Assembly: GCF_009649685.1 (NCBI RefSeq)
Contig: NZ_WJPK01000002.1
Coordinates: 1,032,202-1,096,201 of the forward strand
DNA length: 64,000 nucleotides
Source: Flavobacteriaceae bacterium EG-1
GTDB taxonomy: Bacteria; Bacteroidota; Bacteroidia; Flavobacteriales; Flavobacteriaceae
Direction: 5' to 3'
The notes under the pieces are model-generated. The model made no database searches, was not told where the DNA came from, and worked only from the letters and a program-made list of their open reading frames with translations. The position numbers were made by a program, and so were the translations under genes. Shown piece after piece: positions 35,739 through 44,424 of this stretch (the first letter of the stretch is position 1; every line of letters begins with the position of its first letter).

Positions 35739-36989
35739 ATGCAATTAAAACGAGTTGTAGTTACAGGTTTAGGTGCTTTGACACCTATAGGAAATAATGT
35801 AGAAGAATATTGGGAAGGCTTAAAAAGTGGTAAAAGTGGTTCCACGATTGTAACCCATTTTGAAACTGAAAAGTTTAAAACAAAGTTTGCTTGCGAAATT
35901 AAAAATTATAATCCAGAAGATTATTTTGATCGGAAGGAAGCTAGAAAACTTGATAGATTTGCACAGTTTGCATTAATATCTTCAGATGAGGCTATAAAGG
36001 ATTCTAATTTGGATCTTGAAGCGATTGATAAATTTCGGGTTGGTGTTATTTGGGGTGCTGGTATTGGCGGTATTCAAACATTTCAAGATGAAGTTATGAA
36101 TTTCGCAGAAGGTGATGGAACCCCACGTTTCAATCCCTTTTTTATACCTAAGATGATTGCCGATATTGCACCAGGACATATTTCCATAAAGCATGGTTTT
36201 ATGGGACCAAATTATACCACAGTATCTGCTTGTGCGTCAGCAGCTAATGCAATGATAGATGCATTAAACTATATTCGACTAGGGCACTGCGATGTAGTTG
36301 TTACTGGTGGTAGTGAAGCTGCTGTAACCATTGCTGGTATGGGCGGTTTTAGTGCAATGCACGCTTTGTCTAAAAGAAATGAAAGTCCAGAAACAGCATC
36401 TAGACCATTTGATGCTACTAGAGATGGATTCGTTTTGGGGGAAGGAGCAGGTGCGCTTATACTAGAAGAATATGAGCATGCTAAAGCAAGAGGAGCAAAA
36501 ATTTATGCTGAAGTTGCCGGTGGTGGCCTTTCTAGTGATGCTTATCATATGACTGCACCACACCCAGATGGAATAGGTGTTGTTAAAGTGATGGAAAATT
36601 GCTTGAGAGATGCAGGGATTGCTCTTGAAGAAGTAGATGCAATAAATACACATGGCACTTCAACTCCATTGGGTGATGTAGCAGAATTAAAGGCAATATC
36701 AACTGTTTTTGGTGATCATGCGGCTAATATTAATATTAATTCAACCAAATCTATGACTGGCCACTTGCTTGGTGCGGCTGGAGCTATAGAGGCTATTGCT
36801 TCTATTTTGGCAATGAAACATAATTTAGTACCTCCGACTATTAACCATACAACTGTTGATGAAAACATTGATCCAAACCTTAATTTAACATTAAATAAGG
36901 CTCAAGAAAGAGAAGTAAATGTTGCTATGAGCAATACATTTGGTTTTGGAGGACATAATGCCTGTGTTGTTTTCAAAAAAATAAGTTAA
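35739..36989 (+). CDS. fabF: 3-oxoacyl-ACP synthase II
   Basis: 416 residues, thiolase fold. The active-site Cys is in TVSACASAANAM, the two His in NTHGTSTPLGD and STKSMTGHLLGAAGAIE, and the C-terminal motif is NTFGFGGHNACVVF. It elongates acyl-ACP with malonyl-ACP in fatty-acid synthesis. It follows acpP and precedes rnc by 7 nt, the standard bacterial order. Confidence 0.97.
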   Translation: MQLKRVVVTGLGALTPIGNNVEEYWEGLKSGKSGSTIVTHFETEKFKTKFACEIKNYNPEDYFDRKEARKLDRFAQFALISSDEAIKDSNLDLEAIDKFRVGVIWGAGIGGIQTFQDEVMNFAEGDGTPRFNPFFIPKMIADIAPGHISIKHGFMGPNYTTVSACASAANAMIDALNYIRLGHCDVVVTGGSEAAVTIAGMGGFSAMHALSKRNESPETASRPFDATRDGFVLGEGAGALILEEYEHAKARGAKIYAEVAGGGLSSDAYHMTAPHPDGIGVVKVMENCLRDAGIALEEVDAINTHGTSTPLGDVAELKAISTVFGDHAANININSTKSMTGHLLGAAGAIEAIASILAMKHNLVPPTINHTTVDENIDPNLNLTLNKAQEREVNVAMSNTFGFGGHNACVVFKKIS

Positions 36990-36996
36990 GCTAAAT

Positions 36997-37734
36997 ATGA
37001 ATTTTGCTTCCAATTTATTCAATTCCCATTCGAAAGAGGATGGGGATTTTTTTTTGGGAATAACTAAAATTCTTGGTTTTAAACCAAAATCTTTAGCTAT
37101 ATATAAGAAGGCCTTTCTGCATCGTTCAGCAAATCAAAAAGATGAAAAAGGGCACCCGATGAATTATGAACGCTTAGAATTTTTAGGCGATTCCATGCTG
37201 GGTACTATAATTTCAAAATATTTGTATGATGAAGTTCCAGATGGAGATGAAGGTTATTTAACAAAAATGAGATCTAAAATTGTTAGTAGAAAACACTTAA
37301 ATGAACTCGGTAAAGATTTAAATCTAATTCAATTTGTTCAAAGTAGAATTCCAAAAACGCATTTTGGAGATAACATACATGGTAATGTTTTTGAAGCTTT
37401 AGTTGGTGCAATTTATTTGGATAGAGGTTATAATTATTGTGAAAAGTTTATACACCAACGTGTTATAGATCCGTATGTGGATATTGAGCAACTAGAAGGT
37501 CGCGTAATAAGTTATAAAAGTTTAGTGATTGAATGGTGCCAAAAACAAAAGAAATCTTTTGATTTTAATGTGTATGAGGATAGTGGAAATGATGCTTTAA
37601 AACACTTTGCAGTTAAACTATCAATTGATGATAATGTTATTGCAAAGGCAAGAGCTACTTCTAAGAAAAAGGCAGAAGAAATAGCATCGAAACGGGCATT
37701 TTTTGCATTACAGGATAAGATGAATAGATCATAA
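36997..37734 (+). CDS. rnc: Ribonuclease III
   Basis: 245 residues. The catalytic signature NYERLEFLGDSML and the second acidic cluster GNVFEALVGAIYLDRG are both intact. A C-terminal double-stranded RNA-binding domain runs from about residue 165 (SYKSLVIEWCQKQKKS to ARATSKKKAEEIASKRAF). It processes rRNA and cuts structured RNA. It starts 7 nt after fabF. Confidence 0.96.
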   Translation: MNFASNLFNSHSKEDGDFFLGITKILGFKPKSLAIYKKAFLHRSANQKDEKGHPMNYERLEFLGDSMLGTIISKYLYDEVPDGDEGYLTKMRSKIVSRKHLNELGKDLNLIQFVQSRIPKTHFGDNIHGNVFEALVGAIYLDRGYNYCEKFIHQRVIDPYVDIEQLEGRVISYKSLVIEWCQKQKKSFDFNVYEDSGNDALKHFAVKLSIDDNVIAKARATSKKKAEEIASKRAFFALQDKMNRS

Positions 37735-37850
37735 TAACTACTTGGAATATTACGATAACGTTATTGTTTGCATTTATTGAACTAGCAGATTAAATTTTTA
37801 TGGTGGTTTTAGCGAATAAGCCTATATTTACATTTCGCTTTTACATCATT

Positions 37851-38306
37851 ATGGGAACAAAGCATAAGATCTTGGAAGATTTTTATGATGAATGGTTCAT
37901 GCTCATTGCCATTCATTGCAATCAAGAAGACCATGCTTTAGTTTATGCGCTTAACTCAACTTTGAAAGCTCAATTTAAAAGAACTAAAAAGGATTTAGAA
38001 TTAGACAAAAATCTCTCATTTGCCATGTTCGAATGGATTGATGAGAAAACTGATAGTTATTGGTCACTTTTTCCTAATAGTTCAAATAGTCAGGGTGTTA
38101 TAAATATGACAGGTCTTTTTAAAGACATGCCCTCGACTTCAAAACATTTATTAGTGCCAGAACATAAAGAAGTAGATTATTTTATTAAAATTGATCAAAA
38201 AATAGCTGATAGTTTTTTAAAAAACATTCAAGAAATACCAAGTATAATGGCCGCTTATTTGGTCGATTGCGATAAACTAAATTCAAAAAACAATTTAATA
38301 TTTTAA
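37851..38306 (+). CDS. IPExxxVDY family protein
   Basis: I choose ATG 37851 (151 residues) because family members usually begin with a short KHKI-like segment (here GTKHKILEDFYDEW). ATG 37800 would add 17 residues that look like untranslated sequence and cover TAnnTTTG-like boxes at 37823-37836. The family hallmark appears near the end as IQEIPSIMAAYLVDCD. The function is unknown. The gene lies between rnc and pyk in many flavobacteria, and here pyk starts 2 nt after its stop. Confidence 0.8.
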   Translation: MGTKHKILEDFYDEWFMLIAIHCNQEDHALVYALNSTLKAQFKRTKKDLELDKNLSFAMFEWIDEKTDSYWSLFPNSSNSQGVINMTGLFKDMPSTSKHLLVPEHKEVDYFIKIDQKIADSFLKNIQEIPSIMAAYLVDCDKLNSKNNLIF

Positions 38307-38308
38307 GA

Positions 38309-39751
38309 ATGCCTGTACAGAAAAAAACCAAAATAGTTGCAACCCTTGGGCCAGCAACATCGAAGAAAGAGGTACTGAAAGAAATGATATTGGCGGGTAC
38401 TGATGTCTTTCGTATTAATTTTTCGCATGCAGATTACGAAGGAGTTAAAGAACGTATAAAAATAATTAGAGAACTTAATGAAGAATTAAGTACAAATGTT
38501 TCTATCCTTGGAGATTTACAAGGACCTAAATTAAGAGTTGGTGTTATGGGTGGTGAAATTGTAGTTTCACCTGGTGATGAGATTGACTTTGTTACTGGTA
38601 CACCTTTCGAGGGCACAGCGGAAAGAGTTTATATGAATTATACGGCTTTTCCGAAAGATGTAAAAGCTGGTGAACGTGTTTTGCTTGATGATGGTAAACT
38701 TATTTTTGAGGTAGTAAATACTAATGGAACTGATACTGTAAAAGCAAAAGTGATACAAGGTGGACCCTTAAAATCTAAAAAAGGTGTAAATCTTCCTAAC
38801 ACAAATATTTCATTGCCTGCTCTTACAGAGAAAGACATAAATGATGCCATTTTTGCAATTGGACAAAAAGTAGATTGGATTGCATTATCTTTTGTGCGTT
38901 TTGAACAAGATTGTATAGACTTAAGAAAAATTATTGAAGAACATTCTGATCATAAAATTCCAATTGTTGCGAAGATTGAAAAACCAGAAGCGGTTGAAAA
39001 TATCGATAAAATTGTAGCACATTGCGATGGTTTAATGGTTGCAAGAGGTGATTTAGGTGTTGAGGTTCCTGCACAAGAAGTTCCATTAATTCAAAAGCAA
39101 TTAGTTTTAAGAGCTAAAAAAGCAAGAATTCCTGTGATTATAGCCACTCAAATGATGGAGACAATGATAACAAGTCTTACTCCAACTAGAGCAGAAGTAA
39201 ACGATGTTGCAAATTCAGTTATGGATGGGGCAGATGCAGTTATGCTTTCAGGTGAAACTTCTGTCGGTAATTATCCGGTGCAAGTAATTGAAAAAATGGC
39301 TAGTATATTGCAAAGTGTTGAAGGTTCTGATTTAATTCATGTTCCTCATGATCCCCCACATATTAGAACAAAAAGATATATTACTAAATCAGTTTGTTAT
39401 CATGCTGCTATTATGGCTAATGAGATAAAGGCCAAAGCAATTTCAACGTTGACAAATAGTGGTTATACTGCCTTTCAAATTTCGGCTTGGAGACCAAGCG
39501 CTCATATTCTTGTTTTTACATCTAACAGAAGAATTTTAACACAATTAAACCTACTTTGGGGTGTTAAAGCCTTTTATTATGATAGATATGTTTCAACTGA
39601 TGAAACTATAGAAGATGTGAATGCAATTGCTTGTAAAAAAGGATTTCTAGATGTTGGTGATATGCTGATTAGCCTTGCAGCCATGCCTATAAAAGACAAA
39701 GGAATGGTAAATACGCTAAGAGTTACGGAAATTGAGACTTGCAATTTTTAG
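38309..39751 (+). CDS. pyk: Pyruvate kinase
   Basis: 480 residues. N-terminal KKTKIVATLGPATSK, substrate Arg in FRINFSHADYEG, catalytic Lys in PIVAKIEKPEAVENI, and the metal and phosphate region VARGDLGVEVPAQEVPLIQK. ATQMMETM and SGETSVGNYPVQVIEKM follow, with a C-terminal allosteric domain. It makes pyruvate and ATP from phosphoenolpyruvate. It is coupled to the IPExxxVDY gene and closed by a strong terminator. Confidence 0.96.
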   Translation: MPVQKKTKIVATLGPATSKKEVLKEMILAGTDVFRINFSHADYEGVKERIKIIRELNEELSTNVSILGDLQGPKLRVGVMGGEIVVSPGDEIDFVTGTPFEGTAERVYMNYTAFPKDVKAGERVLLDDGKLIFEVVNTNGTDTVKAKVIQGGPLKSKKGVNLPNTNISLPALTEKDINDAIFAIGQKVDWIALSFVRFEQDCIDLRKIIEEHSDHKIPIVAKIEKPEAVENIDKIVAHCDGLMVARGDLGVEVPAQEVPLIQKQLVLRAKKARIPVIIATQMMETMITSLTPTRAEVNDVANSVMDGADAVMLSGETSVGNYPVQVIEKMASILQSVEGSDLIHVPHDPPHIRTKRYITKSVCYHAAIMANEIKAKAISTLTNSGYTAFQISAWRPSAHILVFTSNRRILTQLNLLWGVKAFYYDRYVSTDETIEDVNAIACKKGFLDVGDMLISLAAMPIKDKGMVNTLRVTEIETCNF

Positions 39752-39761
39752 TACAAAATTT

Positions 39762-39797
39762 AAAAATCCTGATTTAATTGAATCAGGATTTTTCTTT
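39762..39797 (+). terminator. Terminator of pyk
   Basis: Perfect 13-bp stem AAAAATCCTGATT (39762-39774) / AATCAGGATTTTT (39781-39793) with a 6-nt loop, followed by CTTTT. It begins 10 nt after the stop. Confidence 0.9.
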
Positions 39798-39861
39798 TGT
39801 AAGTATTCTTTATAAAATAGACTAAATATATCTTTCGTATCAGCTCGTAAAGTCTATTTAA

Positions 39862-40704
39862 ATGAAATATGAATTTCACGATTCTAAAATTGGTTCCCTT
39901 CTCGGGTTTACTGATGATATTAAAAAAAATGGAAATCTTTTTTCTAATAAATCGGCGAATATAAGCATACTTTGGAATAGAAATAATGAAGTAGTTTTTC
40001 TTGAAATTGACGGTTTGTTAATTGATTTAAAGCCAAATCAACTGGTAACAACCACATATTTGCAACATGTTTCTTATAAGTCAACCCAATTACCTATAAC
40101 AGCTTTTCTCTTCAATAGAGAATTTTATTGTATCAATGATCATGATGCCGAGGTCTCGTGCAATGGAATATTATTTTTTGGCACCCAAGATTTACCAATA
40201 ATAACTATTCCTGAAAGTCAAGAAAGAAAATTTTATACTTTTTACGAAGTGTTCCTAGATGAATTTTCTACCGCAGATAGAATTCAAGGTGATATGTTAC
40301 AAATGTTGTTAAAACGACTTATTATTATGTGTACTAGGTTGGCGAAAGAGCAACTAATTGTTAAAGAATTAAATAATGAACAAATAGATGTTGTTCGTAA
40401 ATTTAATGTTTTGGTTGATACGCATTACAAAACAAAAAGAAAAGTTAGTGAATATGCCAACTTACTTTTTAAAAGTCCTAAAACACTGTCTAACCTTTTC
40501 GCATTGTATAATCAAAAGTCGCCCCAGCAAATTATTTTAGACCGAATTGCACTAGAAGCTAAAAGACTTATTACCTTTTCTGATAAACAAAATCAGGAAA
40601 TTGCACATGAATTAGGATTTAATGATCCTGCACATTTTAGTCGCTTTTTTAAAAAAATGACCGGATATTCACCTTCGAAATTCCGAGATTTAAAGACAGT
40701 TTAG
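39862..40704 (+). CDS. AraC-family transcriptional regulator
   Basis: 280 residues. The N-terminal part (about 1-165) is a cupin-like sensing domain without obvious ligand residues. The C-terminal part (about 180-278) is the double helix-turn-helix: KVSEYANLLFKSPKTLSNLF, then QNQEIAHELGFNDPAHFSRFFKKMTGYSPSKFR, the AraC signature. Its likely targets are the small ORF, the AhpD-like gene and the cupredoxin gene just downstream, but this is inference from position only. Confidence 0.93.
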   Translation: MKYEFHDSKIGSLLGFTDDIKKNGNLFSNKSANISILWNRNNEVVFLEIDGLLIDLKPNQLVTTTYLQHVSYKSTQLPITAFLFNREFYCINDHDAEVSCNGILFFGTQDLPIITIPESQERKFYTFYEVFLDEFSTADRIQGDMLQMLLKRLIIMCTRLAKEQLIVKELNNEQIDVVRKFNVLVDTHYKTKRKVSEYANLLFKSPKTLSNLFALYNQKSPQQIILDRIALEAKRLITFSDKQNQEIAHELGFNDPAHFSRFFKKMTGYSPSKFRDLKTV

Positions 40705-40801
40705 TCTAGACGGGAAATTTCTACATGCCGTCGGGCAATACTTCCTAATAAACACCACTATTTCAGTCGCATCTTTGCTATGTAATTAAAAACAAAGCAA
40801 A

Positions 40802-40957
40802 ATGAAGACACAAATAAAATCCATTTTCAACTTAATTGAAATCTTTAGAAATGGAAAAAGCGCAGCATTAAATCCTATTAATAAAAGTACGCATTGTGAG
40901 CAAAAGTATCATCACGATTTTTATTGTGATACAGAAAACACAATTATTTCAAATTAA
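40802..40957 (+). CDS. Small ORF of 51 codons, hypothetical
   Basis: ATG 40802 to TAA 40957. The protein begins MKTQIKSIFNLIEIFRNG and ends with a His/Cys-rich segment (THCEQKYHHDFYCDTENT). It lies 47 nt before the AhpD-like gene on the same strand, in an otherwise empty 300-base gap after the AraC gene. It has no signal peptide and no recognised domain. Cys and His spaced this way could bind a metal, but that is speculation. It may also be non-coding leader sequence. Confidence 0.45.
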   Translation: MKTQIKSIFNLIEIFRNGKSAALNPINKSTHCEQKYHHDFYCDTENTIISN

Positions 40958-41004
40958 AATACATACACATTATTAAAAAATAGTAACAATTAAATATTTA
41001 AGTC

Positions 41005-41553
41005 ATGAGTAAATTTAATGTACCCACAAGAGAAGAAGTAAGTTTAAATAATCAGGAAATTTTTGATAATCTAAAAAAAGCAGTAGGCTTTGTGCCAAAC
41101 TTATACGCTACCTATGCGCACTCTGAAAATGCCTTAGCAAATTATCTAGCGTTGAGTAATGCAAAAACTTCGTTGAACGCTAAGCAAAAAGAAGTAGTAA
41201 ATCTTGCCGTAAGTCAAGTTAACAACTGTTTGTATTGTTTGGCAGCTCATACAGCCATAGGTAAAATGAATGGTTTTTCTGATGCCGAAATTCTTGAGTT
41301 GAGGTCTGGTACTGCAAGTTTTGATGCAAAATTAGATGCTCTTGCTAAATTGGCAAAAGATATTACAGAAAATCGAGGAGCTACTAGTTCAAATGTAGTT
41401 ACAAACTTTTTTAACGCCGGATGGACAAAAGAAAATTTGGTAGATACCATTGTATTAGTAGGTGATAAAACCATATCTAACTATTTACATAAAACGACAA
41501 ATGTACCAGTTGATTTTCCGGAAGCACAACCCTTAGAAACAACAATAGCTTAA
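41005..41553 (+). CDS. Carboxymuconolactone decarboxylase / AhpD-like protein
   Basis: 182 residues, all helical. The AhpD redox motif is intact: NNCLYCLAAHTAIG with Cys75, Cys78 and His82. The upstream QKEVVNLAVSQ gives the conserved Glu. Proteins of this family use the Cys pair for peroxidase or disulfide chemistry. It probably forms one transcript with the cupredoxin gene 25 nt downstream. The name decarboxylase reflects the family and is not supported here as a function. Confidence 0.9.
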   Translation: MSKFNVPTREEVSLNNQEIFDNLKKAVGFVPNLYATYAHSENALANYLALSNAKTSLNAKQKEVVNLAVSQVNNCLYCLAAHTAIGKMNGFSDAEILELRSGTASFDAKLDALAKLAKDITENRGATSSNVVTNFFNAGWTKENLVDTIVLVGDKTISNYLHKTTNVPVDFPEAQPLETTIA

Positions 41554-41578
41554 TCATAATAATTAAATAAACGAAATA

Positions 41579-41962
41579 ATGAAAAAAGTAATAGCACTAG
41601 TATTCGCGGTAATTGGAACTGCTTTAACGGTTAATGCGCAAACAGAAACAGAAAGCATAAAATTAATTTCTTTAGAACAAACCCCTGGAGAGTTTACTAA
41701 AAAACAAGTAACAGTAAATGAAGGTATTTATGTTTTTGAGATCTCAAATAATAATGTAGGTCATGATGTTGGCTTTGTTTTAGTAGAAAAAGGTAAAGAT
41801 ATAAGTAAACCAGAAAATCATATTCAAACAGCGTATGTTACAGAGGTGGTTGCCTCCGGTAAAACACAGAAATCTAAACCTACGTCACTAACTAAGGGTG
41901 AATACGTATATTTTTGCCCAATGAATCCTACAGCAACAGATAATTTATTAATAGTAAAATAA
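41579..41962 (+). CDS. Secreted cupredoxin-like protein with incomplete copper site
   Basis: 127 residues. The signal peptide MKKVIALVFAVIGTALTVNA is cleaved near residue 20. A beta-sandwich of blue-copper type follows. His62 (GHDVGFVL) and Cys113 with Met115 (YFCPMNPT) are the visible ligands. The His normally found between Cys and Met (C-x2-H pattern) is missing. The protein may bind copper differently, bind no copper, or act structurally. Periplasmic or outer-surface location is inferred from the signal peptide. It is co-transcribed with the AhpD-like gene, suggesting a redox role. Confidence 0.78.
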   Translation: MKKVIALVFAVIGTALTVNAQTETESIKLISLEQTPGEFTKKQVTVNEGIYVFEISNNNVGHDVGFVLVEKGKDISKPENHIQTAYVTEVVASGKTQKSKPTSLTKGEYVYFCPMNPTATDNLLIVK

Positions 41963-41977
41963 TACTATTAAAGTTTT

Positions 41978-42020
41978 ATAGCCCTAGCTTTTTTAATAAA
42001 AAAGAGTTAGGGCTTTTATA
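41978..42020 (+). terminator. Terminator after the cupredoxin-like gene
   Basis: Outer stem AGCCCTA (41980-41986) / TAGGGCT (42008-42014) enclosing T- and A-runs that also pair, followed by TTTT. It starts 17 nt after the stop. Confidence 0.78.
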
Positions 42021-42135
42021 ACCATATTTTATCTCGAACTTCAACCGAATTCTTAGGGAGAAGTGGGGTTTCTGTGGTTCATAAATTTAATTCTTTTTTA
42101 AGAGGTAAATAACACTATTTGATCAATTAGAACGT

Positions 42136-42143
42136 TAATTTTG
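42136..42143 (+). promoter_or_regulatory. Probable -7 element of the PF06695 membrane protein gene
   Basis: TAATTTTG is an exact TAnnTTTG match 20 nt before the TTG start. A TTTG lies at 42118-42121, but the spacer is only 14 nt, shorter than the usual 17-19. Confidence 0.5.
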
Positions 42144-42163
42144 CACTCTTAAAAAAAAAGGCT

Positions 42164-42619
42164 TTGATTATAGATTTCATAGTTGCTATTCTTTGGAGTT
42201 TGTCACCGTTTGGTGAAGCAAAGGTGGGTATTCCTTATGGAATGCTTAGAGGACTTAATGTATATTGGGTTTTTGTATTGTGTTTTTTTGCCAATGTTTT
42301 AGTTTTTCCAATTATGATGTTCTTTTTGGAGAAAATAAATGTTTATTTTACACGATGGAAATTCTATAAAAAATCGGCACTATATATCGCAAGAAGGGCA
42401 AAAACTGGGTCTGGAGATAAAATTAAAAAGTACGGATTTTTCGGTTTAGTATTATTTGTAATGATACCGTTACCGGGTACGGGAGTATATGCAGGTAGTA
42501 TTGCAACATATCTCTTTAAGATTGAAAGACAAAAGGCATTTTGGGCAAATACATTAGGTATTTTTCTATCATCTGCAATAGTATGGTCGGCGACTATGGC
42601 TTCAATGAAAGCAATGTAA
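42164..42619 (+). CDS. Small multidrug-export-like membrane protein (PF06695)
   Basis: 151 residues with four to five hydrophobic segments. The conserved N-terminal part SLSPFGEAKVGIPYGMLRGL and the loop FFGLVLFVMIPLPGTGVYAGS mark the PF06695 family. The family name suggests drug export but the function is poorly established. No ATG is available; TTG 42164 fits because it directly precedes the conserved IIDFIVAILWSLSP, and a stop lies 36 nt upstream in frame. It converges on dinB with one base between the stops. Confidence 0.82.
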   Translation: MIIDFIVAILWSLSPFGEAKVGIPYGMLRGLNVYWVFVLCFFANVLVFPIMMFFLEKINVYFTRWKFYKKSALYIARRAKTGSGDKIKKYGFFGLVLFVMIPLPGTGVYAGSIATYLFKIERQKAFWANTLGIFLSSAIVWSATMASMKAM

Positions 42620-42620
42620 C

Positions 42621-43721
42621 TTAAAATTCAAACTTCAGTTGTACTGAGATTATCTCTTCTTTCGTTTCGATTTTCTTTTTTTCAGTATTCAAATTCGCCA
42701 ACGAAATACCTAATAAACGTACCGAATTATGCAGTTCTTCCTGATATAATAATTCTTTTGCCGTTTCAAGTATTAATTCTTTATTGGATACGAAATAGGG
42801 TAATGTTTTGCTTCTTGTGTTTAATGTAAAATCACTATACTTAATTTTTAGCGTAACCGTTTTACCAGCAATCTTAGACTTGATTAAACGCCTTTCAAGT
42901 TCTTCGGCAATATGCTGTAAACGCTCTAACATGAAAATTTCACTGCTTAAATTTTCACTAAATGTTCTTTCGGCACCAACAGATTTGGGTATGCGATGCG
43001 GTTTTACTTCACTGTTGTGTATTCCTCGAACTACGTGATAATAATACCTTCCGCTTTTTCCAAAATGATTATCTAGAAAATCTAGAGTTTTTGCTTTAAG
43101 GTCTTTCCCGGTAAAAATACCTAGTTTATACATTTTCTGTGCTGTAACTTTACCTACACCATAAAATTTTCTAATATCTAAGTTTTCAAGAAACTCTAGT
43201 ACTTCTTCAGGATTTACAGTTTTTTGGCCATTTGGCTTGTTGAAATCACTTGCGACCTTGGCAATAAATTTGTTGATGGAAATTCCTGCTGAAGCCGCCA
43301 ATCCTAATTCATTAAAAATTCGCTGTCTAATTTCTTTTGCAATTAATGAAGCTGAGGGGTTTCCTTTTTTATTTACAGTGACATCTAAATAAGCTTCATC
43401 TAAAGAAAGTGGTTCCACTAAATCTGTATAATCATGAAATATTGCGCGTATCTGTTTTGAAATTTCTTTGTATCGATCATATCGTGGTTTTACAAAGATT
43501 AGTTCTGGACAATTCTTTTTTGCTAGATACCCACTCATAGCACTTCGCACTCCATATTTGCGCGCTTCGTAGTTGGCGGCAGATACCACACCACGTATTT
43601 CATTTCCTCCAACTGCTACAGGTTTTCCCTTTAGTTCTGGATTGTCTAGTTCTTCAACCGAAGCGTAGAAAGCATCCATATCTACATGAATAATTTTTCG
43701 CAATGGTAAATCATTTGGCAT
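42621..43721 (-). CDS. dinB: DNA polymerase IV (Y family)
   Basis: 366 residues. The catalytic acidic residues are in IIHVDMDAFYASVEE (Asp, Asp) and PLSLDEAYLDVT (Asp-Glu). YEARKYGVRSAM, FIAKVASDFNKPNGQ and the helix-hairpin-helix FYGVGKVTAQKMYKLGI are typical, with a little-finger domain at the C-terminus. It carries out error-prone translesion synthesis. The C-terminus ends in VQLKFEF, not the usual beta-clamp peptide QLxLF, though a variant of that motif is conceivable. It is divergent from the next gene with 28 nt between. Confidence 0.95.
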   Translation of the reverse strand: MPNDLPLRKIIHVDMDAFYASVEELDNPELKGKPVAVGGNEIRGVVSAANYEARKYGVRSAMSGYLAKKNCPELIFVKPRYDRYKEISKQIRAIFHDYTDLVEPLSLDEAYLDVTVNKKGNPSASLIAKEIRQRIFNELGLAASAGISINKFIAKVASDFNKPNGQKTVNPEEVLEFLENLDIRKFYGVGKVTAQKMYKLGIFTGKDLKAKTLDFLDNHFGKSGRYYYHVVRGIHNSEVKPHRIPKSVGAERTFSENLSSEIFMLERLQHIAEELERRLIKSKIAGKTVTLKIKYSDFTLNTRSKTLPYFVSNKELILETAKELLYQEELHNSVRLLGISLANLNTEKKKIETKEEIISVQLKFEF

Positions 43722-43749
43722 ACTACAAAATTAGGTTATATTTAGTTTG

Positions 43750-44424
43750 ATGGAAACACAAACAAAAACAGCAATTATATTGGGGGCAACTGGTCTTACG
43801 GGTGGCATTTTGTTACAGCTTTTGTTAGGAGATAATCGATATAGTAGAATTAAGCTTTTCTCGCGTTCGACTATTGGATTTTCGCATGCTAAAATTGAAG
43901 GACATTTAGGAGATTTAATGCACTTAGAACAATTTAAAGCTCACTTTTATGCCGACGATGTTTTCTGTTGTATTGGTACCACGAAATCAAAAACACCAAA
44001 TAAAGAAGTATATAGAAATATTGATTACGGTATACCAGTTGCTGCGGCTAAACTATGTGCTCTTAACAATATTAAGACTTTTATAGTAGTTTCAGCTATG
44101 GGAGCAAATCCAAATAGTAGTGTTTTTTACAACCGAGTTAAAGGTGAAATGGAAGATGCAGTATTAGATGCGGAAATTAGGGAAACGTACTTTTTACAAC
44201 CTTCATTGATTAGTGGAGTTCGAAAAGAAAAAAGAATGGGTGAGTGGATTTTTAAACAATTGATGAAAGCCGTAAATTTTGTTTTGGCTGGTCCGCTCGA
44301 AAAATATCGTTCTATTAAACCAGAGACAATCGCCAAAGCTATGGTGTGGGTAGCAAATAATGATTTTAAGACCAATAGAATAGAATCTGACTTAATTAAA
44401 AAAATAGCAGCAAAGAGTGATTGA
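43750..44424 (+). CDS. NAD(P)-binding Rossmann-fold protein (atypical SDR)
   Basis: Start at ATG 43750 (224 residues). The N-terminal glycine motif AIILGATGLTGGILLQLLL binds NAD(P). DDVFCCIGTTKSKTPNKEVYRNIDYGIPVAAAKLC and FIVVSAMGANPNSSVFYNRVKGEME follow, like the HTATIP2/YwnB group of NAD(P)H-binding proteins. The Ser-Tyr-Lys arrangement is S-x(n)-Y-x-x-V-K (YNRVK). Substrate unknown. Its stop overlaps the start of the CYTH gene by 8 nt. Confidence 0.85.
   Translation: METQTKTAIILGATGLTGGILLQLLLGDNRYSRIKLFSRSTIGFSHAKIEGHLGDLMHLEQFKAHFYADDVFCCIGTTKSKTPNKEVYRNIDYGIPVAAAKLCALNNIKTFIVVSAMGANPNSSVFYNRVKGEMEDAVLDAEIRETYFLQPSLISGVRKEKRMGEWIFKQLMKAVNFVLAGPLEKYRSIKPETIAKAMVWVANNDFKTNRIESDLIKKIAAKSD

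Noticed and set aside
37800-37850. Upstream ATG for the IPExxxVDY gene
   Set aside because: The extra 17 residues do not resemble the family and cover promoter-like boxes; ATG 37851 starts the conserved part.
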